From: an uncultured Clostridia bacterium
Lineage (GTDB): Bacteria; Bacillota; Clostridia; Oscillospirales; CAG-272
Length of the DNA: 31,528 nucleotides
Reading direction: 5' to 3'
Assembly (NCBI GenBank): GCA_937893945.1
Contig: CALCTA010000147.1
Coordinates: 1 to 31,528, forward strand
A model generated the notes under the pieces. It did no database searches, was not told the origin of the DNA, and saw only the letters and a program-made list of their open reading frames with translations. Below, piece after piece: positions 1-6,351 of the stretch; within the stretch, counting starts at the first letter, position 1, and each line of letters starts with the position of its first letter. A program made the position numbers and the translations under genes.

Positions 1-745
1 CCTTTTTTTCGAGCCCGAGGTCTTTGCACGATTTCCTCAGGCGAGCCTCTATGCTCCCCGTACCAACTATCAAAAATCGGTACTCACCGCATTTCTCGCA
101 GAGTATCCGAGCCGCCCTTAGCAAGCATTCGTGATCCTTACATTCTTCAAGGCGAGCAAAAATTCCTACGACCGTAGCGCTCGCAGGTATCGCCATTTCC
201 CTTCGCTTTGCCGCTCTTTCCTCGGCACTCAATCTCCGCAAAGGCTCTGCTCCGTTTACGATGACTTTCACCATTGAGCGCGGCACTCCCATAAGCGCAA
301 GATCGCGCTTGACCGCAGGCGAGACTGCGATAACAGCGTCGCACGTAAGCTTTGACGTGAAGGCAGTAAGCCAACTAATCAACTTCTGTTCGTATATCTT
401 TTTCAGCGGAAAGCAGCAATGGCGCGTATATACCGATACCCGTGCGCGCGCGAGCTTTGCGGCAATTCGCGCAGAGGCGCAGCCGTGGGAATTAACTATA
501 TCAGCTTGTAACCCCCTTAAAATAAAAAACAGCTCGGGTATGGCGAGCAGATCAAGCGAACGATCGCGACAGCCTTTCATCTGCACCGTACGAACGCCGA
601 GCGCTCTCAGTCTTGGCAGTAGCTTACTTTCTTTAGGCAGAATAACGACAGTCTCTATGTCCTCACATTGATGCCTCAGGCGATTAGCAAGCAACACCCC
701 CGCACCGCCGATGTTGCTATCACTTATTATCTCAACTACACGCAT
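1..745 (-). CDS. Glycosyltransferase family 4 (GT-B), 3' end cut by window edge
   Basis: The reading frame opens with an ATG at 745 after a GGAGACGGAA ribosome site and stays open for 248 codons to the window edge, so the C-terminus is missing. The start MRVVEIISDSNIGGAG is the usual GT4 N-terminus with a Gly-rich donor/acceptor loop. It is followed by a Rossmann-like half with IVNSHGCASARIAAKLAR, then AVIAVSPAVKRDL and VIVNGAEP, the linker typical of GT4 enzymes. The second half begins at VVGIFARLEECKDHECLLRAA and FLIVGTGSIEARLR. These enzymes transfer sugars from nucleotide-sugars to lipid-linked glycans, polysaccharides or lipids on the inner membrane face. The substrate cannot be told, and the EX7E motif would lie beyond the edge. 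No promoter is obvious between it and the terminator at 782-813. Confidence 0.85.
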   Translation of the reverse strand, partial: MRVVEIISDSNIGGAGVLLANRLRHQCEDIETVVILPKESKLLPRLRALGVRTVQMKGCRDRSLDLLAIPELFFILRGLQADIVNSHGCASARIAAKLARARVSVYTRHCCFPLKKIYEQKLISWLTAFTSKLTCDAVIAVSPAVKRDLALMGVPRSMVKVIVNGAEPLRRLSAEERAAKRREMAIPASATVVGIFARLEECKDHECLLRAARILCEKCGEYRFLIVGTGSIEARLRKSCKDLGLEKK

Positions 746-781
746 TTCCGTCTCCTTTTTTCTTTATTTTCCCCCAAAAGC

Positions 782-813
782 AAAAAAATACACTCCCTGA
801 CGAGAGTGTATTT
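782..813 (-). terminator. Rho-independent terminator of the S24 regulator
   Basis: The arms AAATACACTC (786-795) and GAGTGTATTT (804-813) form a perfect 10-bp stem with an 8-nt loop. On the minus strand they are followed by a run of T (complement of the A run at 782-788). It lies 12 nt after the regulator stop codon at 825 and separates that gene from the glycosyltransferase. Confidence 0.85.
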
Positions 814-824
814 CACATTTTTGA

Positions 825-1658
825 TTATTTTCTCTTTAGCTTACCAACAACTCTTCCACAGCAGACAGCCTCAGCGTAATCGCGAAGAAGAATATCACCG
901 TAATCGGAATTAAGCGAGATAAGTCTGTCTCCGCCGTATTTCTTGAAGTATCCGTTGCCGTCGAGCACGAAAATTCCAAGCTCTCCGATCTCAACGCTGT
1001 CGGTATCCTCAACCAGCACGATGTCGCCGTCGTGGTACTTCGGCTCCATACTGTTACCGCTTATGCGGAGAGCAAAGTCGGTGCTTGCGGTCCTCTCGTT
1101 GCTCGGAATGCTGATCTCCTCGGCAATAGAATCATCAAGATACACACCGGGTCCTGCCGAAACTGGAAGATCGTAGAGAAGAACGGGGCGACGGGCAAAA
1201 TCCGCAGCAGCTGTACTCGCCGCAGGCGAGGGAGTAAACACGGGAAGTATTTTTGCACTTTGAGTAGGCTTCTGCACGGTCTTTGTGCTTCTTGCTCTTA
1301 CGGCGCTCGCAGAAGTCTGCTCTGCCACCATACCAACTCTGTCAAGCTCCTTATGAGCGACCATAGCCACAAGCTCTCTGCCATGTCCGTCAAGCTGACG
1401 GTAGTCCTCAATAAAAGCTATTTCCTCAGCGCTTAGTGTGTAATTATTCGTATTTTCAGGCGTACCGCTGACTATATAATCGAGCGTACAGCCGAGAGCG
1501 TCGGCAATAAGCACCATGTTTGAAAGCTTGGGCGAATCGCTGATACCCGCTAAGATCTTGCTCAGAGTTCCGAGAGGAATCCCCGTAAGATCAGAAAGCT
1601 TCTCATTGGTTATCTTTCTTTCACTCTTGATTTTTTTAATTCTTGTTATATAATCCAT
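825..1658 (-). CDS. XRE-family regulator with S24 (LexA-like) self-cleavage domain
   Basis: This 277-residue protein has an N-terminal HTH_3 DNA-binding domain (about residues 5-62, with ITNEKLSDLTGIPLGTLSKI as the helix-turn-helix). A long Ala/Thr/Pro-rich linker follows, then a C-terminal S24 peptidase domain. The candidate self-cleavage site is Ala168-Gly169 (PVSAGPG), the nucleophile is Ser203 in GNSMEP, and the general-base lysine is Lys239 in YFKKY. The family comprises repressors that cleave themselves after DNA damage or another signal (phage CI, HdiR, ImmR types). It differs from true LexA by having an XRE rather than a winged HTH. It is a single-gene unit with its own promoter and terminator and no phage genes nearby. 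It may be autoregulated (see the inverted repeat at 1674-1688). A Y-polymerase gene lies 2.3 kb away, but no shared operator could be shown. Confidence 0.88.
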   Translation of the reverse strand: MDYITRIKKIKSERKITNEKLSDLTGIPLGTLSKILAGISDSPKLSNMVLIADALGCTLDYIVSGTPENTNNYTLSAEEIAFIEDYRQLDGHGRELVAMVAHKELDRVGMVAEQTSASAVRARSTKTVQKPTQSAKILPVFTPSPAASTAAADFARRPVLLYDLPVSAGPGVYLDDSIAEEISIPSNERTASTDFALRISGNSMEPKYHDGDIVLVEDTDSVEIGELGIFVLDGNGYFKKYGGDRLISLNSDYGDILLRDYAEAVCCGRVVGKLKRK

Positions 1659-1673
1659 ACTCGGCGCTCCTTG

Positions 1674-1688
1674 TTCCGTTTCTGGAAT
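1674..1688. promoter_or_regulatory. Inverted repeat TTCC-N6-GGAA, possible operator of S24 regulator
   Basis: TTCCGTTTCTGGAA lies between the promoter -10 (1690-1695) and the start codon (1658) of the S24 regulator, where a repressor would block transcription. A related half-similar string TCCTTTTGGAAT lies at 1771-1782, upstream of the -35. Two similar sites flanking a repressor promoter suggest autoregulation, but the match is short and could be chance. Confidence 0.35.
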
Positions 1689-1689
1689 A

Positions 1690-1718
1690 ATGATACCACA
1701 TTTTTTTCGATTTGTAAA
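1690..1718 (-). promoter_or_regulatory. Sigma-A promoter of S24 regulator
   Basis: On the minus strand, -35 TTTACA (1713-1718) and -10 TATCAT (1690-1695) are separated by exactly 17 bp, with an extended -10 TGG before the -10. Transcription would start about 25 nt before the start codon. Confidence 0.75.
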
Positions 1719-1941
1719 GGGGTTTTTGAAAATTTCTTTCCAAATTTGATGATTTTTTTGATAAATTTTCTCCTTTTGGAATTACCCTTTATATTTCTAC
1801 AGTTTTTAGTATTATCCGACACCGCTCGTCCTTAATTTATGCTATATATATTTAATATATAGTTATATAGGTAAAATATACAATAAGCCGCCCTTGTTAT
1901 TGTGCAAGTAAACAAAACTGAAAATCTTGCTTCAATAGACA

Positions 1942-1970
1942 TTGATTTTATCGCGAAAAAATGGTATAAT
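1942..1970 (+). promoter_or_regulatory. Sigma-A promoter of the substrate-binding lipoprotein
   Basis: -35 TTGATT (1942-1947) and a perfect -10 TATAAT (1965-1970) have a 17-bp spacer and an extended -10 TGG. The leader to the ATG at 2034 is about 57 nt and carries AGGAGG at 2016-2021. Confidence 0.85.
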
Positions 1971-2033
1971 ATACGATGTGTAGTACCGTCTTGTTCGGTA
2001 TGCAGTTAAAACCATAGGAGGTTCATAGTAATC

Positions 2034-3911
2034 ATGAAGAAACTCATTGCTTTGGCGCTTTGTCTCATTATGCTTTTGAGCACTTTTGCAGGCTGTGCGT
2101 CAGAAAATGCAGAAACAGAAGAAGATCTCGGTGCGTATATCCATATGTACTTGACCGAGCCGGTTTATAATTTTGACCCTGCCCTCGCATTCGGCAACGA
2201 ATCGGCGCTCCGCGTTGTCAGCCTTATGTATGATAACCTTTTCATACTCGACGAGAACGGTGAGCCTAAAAAGTCGCTCGTAAAGAAGTGCGATATCGAC
2301 AAGGACGAATACACAATTACTCTTACTCTCCGTAACGATACATATTGGTCTGACGGTTCTCCCGTCTCCGCAAACGACGTTTTCTTTACTTGGGAGAGAC
2401 TTCTTGATTCCACTAAGTCCTTTGAGGCTGCTTCTCTTCTTTACGACGTAAAGAACGCAAGAGCCGCTAAGGAAGGCGACGCTTCTATCGAGGACGTTGG
2501 AATTGAGCTTTTCGATGAGTCTTCCTTTATGATAAGACTTAACGAGGGTACGGATATTGACGAGTTCCTTATAAAGCTTTCGAGCTACGCGCTCGTTCCT
2601 CTCCGTAGCGACGTCGTAAGACGTACCGCCAAGGAGAACGACTGGGCAAAGAGCCCCACAAGCATAGTAACGAGCGGACCCTTCCGTCTCCGCACTGTTT
2701 CTTACGATTCTGAGGATGCAGGCATTATCCTTGAGAGAAACGCTTACTATCGCAGAGACTTTATGAAAGATAAGCCCGACAAGGCAGTTACCCCCTTCAG
2801 ACTTATCATTGATTATACAATGAATGGCGAGGAGATCCTTGCGGCTTACGAAGAAGGTAAGCTCTTCTACGTTGGAGATCTTCCCCTTGACGTTCGTTCC
2901 AAGCATACGCTTGAGGAATGGGCTGAGATCGGCGATGTAAACGATGCTTTAAGCACACACAGCTACGTTGTTAACAACAATGCTGTAGTAAGATATTACA
3001 ATGCAAGCGAATTCAAGAATCTCTCCGCTTACACCGAGGGACTCGTTGCAGGTCAGGACGGCGATCAGATATTCGCAAACGCGGCTGTTCGCAAGGCTCT
3101 CTCGCTCGCTATCAACCGTGATGAGATCGCAAAGACTATCGTATTCGCAGAAGCTGCTGACGGTCTTATCCCCGGCGGTATATATGAGACAGACTCCAAG
3201 AAGGATATGTTTGCTGACAACCGTCAGAACGGCATTGCCACAAGCGCAGATATGGGCGCCGCAAAGGCAGCTCTTCAGAGTGCAGGCATCGATGCCGGCA
3301 AGTATATGTTTGCTATCTCAGTTCCCGCTTACGACGAAGTTCATATGAAGGTTGCGGAAATGGTTCAGGCTGCTTGGACAGAGCTTGGATTCCACGTTGC
3401 TATTTCGGCTATCAAGAACGTTGAAAACAAGGATACGGCAGTAAGCACAGGCGCAGTTATCACCGGCGTAAAGGACGATATCTTCGCTGAGAACTATGCG
3501 GCAGGCAAATACGAGATCGCTGCTATCGACTACACAGCATTCTCCCCCTCGCCCTTCTCTCTTCTCGCTCCTATTGCAAAGGGCTACACAGGAAATGCAA
3601 GTATCGCATATCAGGGATCTGAGTTCACCGTAGCAAATCACATTTCCGGATACAACAGCTCCAGATATAACGAGCTTATCGAGTCTGCTTTCGAAACTAA
3701 GGATCTTGATGCTCGTGCAGCCATTCTCCATGAGGCTGAGGGTCTTCTCCTTGAAGAGCTTCCCATTATCCCCGTCGTATTTAACAAGAGCCTTACTATG
3801 AAGAGCAAAGAGCTTTCAAACGTTGATTACAGCTATTATCATTGCCCCATCTTCACTAAGACCAAGCTCAAGAATTACGAGGACTACATTCCCTCCGAGG
3901 ATGCAGAATAA
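2034..3911 (+). CDS. ABC transporter substrate-binding lipoprotein, family 5 (oligopeptide type)
   Basis: The protein has 625 residues. It starts with a lipoprotein signal peptide (MKKLIALALCLIMLLS) ending in lipobox TFAGC, so Cys21 would be lipidated and anchor it outside the membrane. The mature part follows the SBP_bac_5 pattern: FDPALAFGNESALRVVSLMYDNLF near the N-terminus, TYWSDGSPVSANDVFFTWERL, SGPFRL, and NAAVRKALSLAINRDEIAKTIVF. This family (OppA/DppA/NikA) delivers peptides, nickel or sugars to an ABC permease. The length is at the long end of the family. No permease or ATPase genes adjoin it, so it must serve a transporter encoded elsewhere or act as a sensor or scavenger. It has its own promoter and terminator. 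AGGAGG with 12-nt spacing sets the start. The ligand is not predictable. Confidence 0.9.
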   Translation: MKKLIALALCLIMLLSTFAGCASENAETEEDLGAYIHMYLTEPVYNFDPALAFGNESALRVVSLMYDNLFILDENGEPKKSLVKKCDIDKDEYTITLTLRNDTYWSDGSPVSANDVFFTWERLLDSTKSFEAASLLYDVKNARAAKEGDASIEDVGIELFDESSFMIRLNEGTDIDEFLIKLSSYALVPLRSDVVRRTAKENDWAKSPTSIVTSGPFRLRTVSYDSEDAGIILERNAYYRRDFMKDKPDKAVTPFRLIIDYTMNGEEILAAYEEGKLFYVGDLPLDVRSKHTLEEWAEIGDVNDALSTHSYVVNNNAVVRYYNASEFKNLSAYTEGLVAGQDGDQIFANAAVRKALSLAINRDEIAKTIVFAEAADGLIPGGIYETDSKKDMFADNRQNGIATSADMGAAKAALQSAGIDAGKYMFAISVPAYDEVHMKVAEMVQAAWTELGFHVAISAIKNVENKDTAVSTGAVITGVKDDIFAENYAAGKYEIAAIDYTAFSPSPFSLLAPIAKGYTGNASIAYQGSEFTVANHISGYNSSRYNELIESAFETKDLDARAAILHEAEGLLLEELPIIPVVFNKSLTMKSKELSNVDYSYYHCPIFTKTKLKNYEDYIPSEDAE

Positions 3912-3922
3912 TTAAAAACAGC

Positions 3923-3957
3923 AACGGCTGTCGGGTTACCGACAGCCGTTATTTTTT
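3923..3957. terminator. Bidirectional terminator between converging genes
   Basis: A perfect 12-bp stem, AACGGCTGTCGG (3923-3934) with CCGACAGCCGTT (3939-3950), encloses the tetraloop GTTA. T-rich tails follow on both strands (ATTTTTTG on plus; complement of the A run at 3915-3918 on minus). It ends the lipoprotein gene, and the polymerase stop codon at 3949 lies inside the stem. Confidence 0.9.
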
Positions 3958-5199
3958 GCCTTTATTGCGCTCGTCTATCTGCGCCTTGTGCTTCTTCCCT
4001 ACGTCAACAGAGCTTTTGTAGGTAACTCCGCGCATGATAGTATTCGAGCCGAATTTATTTCTTATTGAGTCCACCGTTTTATCTATCGCCCTTGCCTTGT
4101 CCCGCTTATCGTTGTCAAACAAGGACATCTGCTCCTCGTCCTCATAGGTAACGTTTGTCAGCGAAACGCCGAGAAGCCGAAGGGGCGTTTTTCTGTCCCA
4201 CAGCTCCGAGAAGAGCGAACGGCAGACCGAGAATATCTCAGTGGTAATGTCGGTCGCCTCGTCAAGCTTGCGCTGATGTGAGCGGTCTCTGAAGTCGTTG
4301 CCGCGTATCGTAACGCCTATACAATAGGCTCTTGCGCCGTCTGCGCGCATTCTGGACGCGGTGGAATCGGCAAGCGCTAAAAGTATCTTATAAGCCTCTT
4401 CAACGCCCGTAACGTCGTTTTCAAGCGTTGTGGAGTTGCTGTACCCTTTTGCCTTTTCGGGATGCTCAAGCACGGGAGAATCGTCAATTCCGTTGGCAAA
4501 TCGGTGGAGCTGATCGCCCATCTTGTTGCCGACAAGACCGTGCAGAATGTGTATATCAAGCCGTGCGAGGTCGCCTATCGTGGCGATGCAGGCGCGTTCA
4601 AGCTTATCGGCGGTAGAAGCACCGACCGTGAACAGCTCGCGCACGGGAAGCCGCCAGAGCTTCTCTGGCACCTCTGAGGCAAGGAGCGTATGCACCTTGT
4701 CGGGCTTTTCGAAATCACTTGCCATCTTGGCAAGAAGCTTGTTTGAGCCGATGCCAACGTTAACGGTAAAGCCGAGCTCGCGCTTTATCCTGTCCTTTAT
4801 TTCATAAGCAGTTGCCACGGGATCGGGATATATGTTACCCATTCCGCTCATATCAAGAAAGCACTCGTCTATCGAGAACTTCTCAAGCGAGGGGGTATAT
4901 TCCCTGCATATATCCATAAAGGCGTGCGAGCATTTCTCATAAAGCCTGAAGTCAGGTCTTGCGAGATAAAGCTGAGGGCATTTTTTGAGAGCCATTCCCA
5001 CGGGCTCGCCGGTTTTGACACCGTATTTCTTTGCGGGAATAGATTTGGCGAGTATCACTCCCGTTCTCTTATCTCGATCGCCGCCTATGGCAGACGGAAT
5101 AAGCCTTATGTCCTCCTGCCCCGCAGAAACTCTCCGCGCCGCCTCCCAAGAAAGAAAGGCGCTGTTTACGTCTATATGAAATACAAGTCTCTCGCTCAT
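3949..5199 (-). CDS. dinB: Y-family DNA polymerase, DinB/Pol IV type
   Basis: The protein has 416 residues. The ATG at 5199 is chosen over an in-frame ATG 48 nt upstream because AGGAGGGTGCTT directly precedes it. The palm motif HIDVNSAFLSWE supplies Asp10, and Phe15 sits at the steric-gate position. SIDECFLDM supplies the catalytic Asp111-Glu112 pair. LAKMASDFEKPD and the HhH-containing thumb (TIGDLARL) follow, then the little finger (KGYSNSTTLENDVTG). QMSLF (residues 357-361) is a beta-clamp binding motif. The enzyme performs error-prone translesion synthesis. Asn12 replaces the second Asp of the E. coli DxD string, as is common in Gram-positive paralogues, so it may belong to the DinB2/UmuC-like branch. 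It has its own promoter, and I see no Bacillus-type LexA box (GAAC-N4-GTTC) there. Confidence 0.93.
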   Translation of the reverse strand: MSERLVFHIDVNSAFLSWEAARRVSAGQEDIRLIPSAIGGDRDKRTGVILAKSIPAKKYGVKTGEPVGMALKKCPQLYLARPDFRLYEKCSHAFMDICREYTPSLEKFSIDECFLDMSGMGNIYPDPVATAYEIKDRIKRELGFTVNVGIGSNKLLAKMASDFEKPDKVHTLLASEVPEKLWRLPVRELFTVGASTADKLERACIATIGDLARLDIHILHGLVGNKMGDQLHRFANGIDDSPVLEHPEKAKGYSNSTTLENDVTGVEEAYKILLALADSTASRMRADGARAYCIGVTIRGNDFRDRSHQRKLDEATDITTEIFSVCRSLFSELWDRKTPLRLLGVSLTNVTYEDEEQMSLFDNDKRDKARAIDKTVDSIRNKFGSNTIMRGVTYKSSVDVGKKHKAQIDERNKGKK

Positions 5200-5235
5200 A
5201 AGCACCCTCCTTTTGTCAGATAGCGTCTTTATTTT

Positions 5236-5264
5236 ATTATACCACATTATTTCGCCTTTTTCAA
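5236..5264 (-). promoter_or_regulatory. Sigma-A promoter of the Y-family polymerase
   Basis: On the minus strand, -35 TTGAAA (5259-5264), a 17-bp spacer and -10 TATAAT (5236-5241) preceded by TGG. The leader is about 30 nt. The string around the -10 (CGAAATAATGTGGTATAAT) resembles the S24 regulator promoter (CGAAAAAAATGTGGTATCAT). Confidence 0.85.
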
Positions 5265-5320
5265 GACGGTATGATGGTCAGTTTGTGGAATTATAAAAAT
5301 ATCCTATATCATTCTCCTGC

Positions 5321-5352
5321 AAAAAACTCCGCACCCGTTGCCAAGTGCGGAG
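5321..5352 (-). terminator. Terminator of the unknown membrane-anchored protein
   Basis: The arms CTCCGCAC (5327-5334) and GTGCGGAG (5345-5352) pair perfectly. On the minus strand they are followed by TTTTTT (complement of 5321-5326). It lies 20 nt after the stop codon at 5373. Confidence 0.85.
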
Positions 5353-5372
5353 AATAAAACTAAGATTTGAGC

Positions 5373-5867
5373 TTAGGTGGACTCTTCCATATTCAAATAT
5401 TTGTTTATCAAAGCCTCAAACTCGCTTTCATCACTGCTCATCCAAGAATTATAGGCGAGAATTTTCCCATACTCATCGCTATACCTGAAGCGCTTTGGTT
5501 CTTTAGCGGATATTAAATCAAATTCACCGTTTGAGTAGCCAATAAAAAAGCATTTTCCGTACGGAGATGCTAAATTAGGTCCATAACCGTGCATCTCGAA
5601 ATTTTCTATATCGTAGCATAGATCTTCAATAAGGGCTATATCCAATTCTTTTATCACAACATAATTCTCATGGTCATAATAGTTTTCACCTGTGCCCAGA
5701 TCTACTATTTTTATCTCTGTTACTTCTGAACAGTCCTTGTCAAACTCCCAATGTTTTGTTTCCGAAGCGGCAAAAAACGTTATTAAAGAAATCAATAAAA
5801 TATATAGCAACGTTAGCGACACGCTAACAGATACTATTATCAACGCTATTTTAGAGCTCTTTTTCAT
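5373..5867 (-). CDS. Unknown protein with one N-terminal membrane anchor
   Basis: The protein has 164 residues and matches no family I recognise. The start MKKSSK at 5867 is preferred over an ATG 18 nt upstream because GAGAGGAG precedes it by 8 nt. Residues about 7-33 form one hydrophobic segment after a KKSSK charge cluster. With no lipobox, this should be a type II anchor with the rest outside. The soluble part is acidic and rich in Tyr, Asp and Glu (GTGENYYDHENYVVIKELD, YSNGEFDLISAKEPKRF). The alternating pattern suggests a small beta-rich domain, but no motif is diagnostic. The gene is visibly more A+T-rich than its neighbours, forms its own transcription unit and sits beside a MITE-like element, so it is probably accessory or acquired. 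Its promoter carries the module shared with the LRR lipoprotein at 25611. Confidence 0.75.
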   Translation of the reverse strand: MKKSSKIALIIVSVSVSLTLLYILLISLITFFAASETKHWEFDKDCSEVTEIKIVDLGTGENYYDHENYVVIKELDIALIEDLCYDIENFEMHGYGPNLASPYGKCFFIGYSNGEFDLISAKEPKRFRYSDEYGKILAYNSWMSSDESEFEALINKYLNMEEST

Positions 5868-5905
5868 GGTTTGCACTCCTCTCAAAATATCGGTAAGTTT
5901 ACTTC

Positions 5906-5934
5906 ATTATATCAGCTATACCCCGCCATGTCAA
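5906..5934 (-). promoter_or_regulatory. Perfect-consensus sigma-A promoter of the unknown membrane protein
   Basis: On the minus strand, -35 TTGACA (5929-5934) and -10 TATAAT (5906-5911) are both perfect consensus, with a 17-bp spacer and an extended -10 TGA. This should be a very strong promoter unless repressed. Confidence 0.9.
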
Positions 5935-5973
5935 GCGATTTTGCACATTTGCTCAGCAAATCGGCTCATTCGT
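5929..5973 (-). repeat. Promoter-associated repeat module, copy A
   Basis: This 45-bp stretch runs on the minus strand from ACGAATGAGC down to the -35 TTGACA. It matches the stretch at 25693-25737 at 35 of 45 positions with no gaps, and sits in the same place relative to a perfect promoter. Copy A contains a 7-bp inverted repeat, ATTTGCTGAGCAAAT. It may be an operator, an UP-like element or part of a mobile promoter cassette. Confidence 0.7.
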
Positions 5974-6030
5974 CGCAGAAGCAATAACAATCCACCTGAA
6001 TTGCTACTCGCAGTTCGAAATTTTATCATA

Positions 6031-6217
6031 CCTGTAGGGACCGGCGTCCTCGACGGTCCATTTAGATATTTTTACGTAATCTCAAGAGAATCAATACAGT
6101 TTGAATAAATCAAAAAATGTCTTTCATTTGAATCATACCGTAACATATTTTTGTCCGCCTAAGCATTTGTTTTATCCTTTACTTTTTTGGACCGTCGAGG
6201 ACGCCGGTCCCTACAGG
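6031..6217. mobile_element. MITE-like element with perfect 30-bp terminal inverted repeats
   Basis: A 30-bp G+C-rich arm at 6031-6060 (starting CCTGTAGGGACC, ending GACGGTCCA) is repeated exactly in reverse complement at 6188-6217. The 127-bp interior is A+T-rich with no plausible coding frame. Outside both arms lie similar A/T strings (AAATTTTATCATA on the left, AAATTTTTTATTA on the right), which may be an imperfect target duplication. Total length is 187 bp. The size, arms and lack of coding capacity fit a miniature inverted-repeat element mobilised in trans, but no matching transposase is in this window. The arms could also form a long hairpin in RNA. Confidence 0.65.
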
Positions 6218-6307
6218 CAAATTTTTTATTACCCTTTATCTCCCTGTTTTTTATTCCTTATCAGTTAATCTCTTTTGAGTTTGCCACTATGATGGGGGTT
6301 CGTTTTA

Positions 6308-6338
6308 GAAAAAAAACGGGGCTGCAAAGCAGCCCCGT
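6308..6338 (-). terminator. Terminator of the sugar ABC ATPase gene
   Basis: The arms ACGGGGCTGC (6316-6325) and GCAGCCCCGT (6329-6338) form a perfect 10-bp stem with a 3-nt loop. On the minus strand it is followed by a T run (complement of 6309-6315). It lies 13 nt after the stop at 6352. Confidence 0.9.
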
Positions 6339-6351
6339 ATTATTTATGAAA

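Larger units (their letters stand above)
1659..2033. other. Divergent intergenic region, A+T-rich, two promoters
   Basis: This 375-bp gap separates the divergently transcribed S24 regulator and the peptide-binding lipoprotein. It holds one promoter for each gene and possible regulator binding sites near 1674-1688 and 1771-1782. The central part (about 1790-1935) is A+T-rich, and I found no convincing open reading frame, RNA gene or terminator in it. Confidence 0.7.

Noticed and set aside
825..1658. S24/XRE repressor as a sign of a prophage
   Set aside because: No integrase, excisionase or structural phage genes are nearby; the gene is a single transcription unit between ordinary genes.
5199..5264. 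LexA box controlling the Y-family polymerase
   Set aside because: No GAAC-N4-GTTC type site is present in or near the promoter, and the window's S24 regulator has a different DNA-binding domain.
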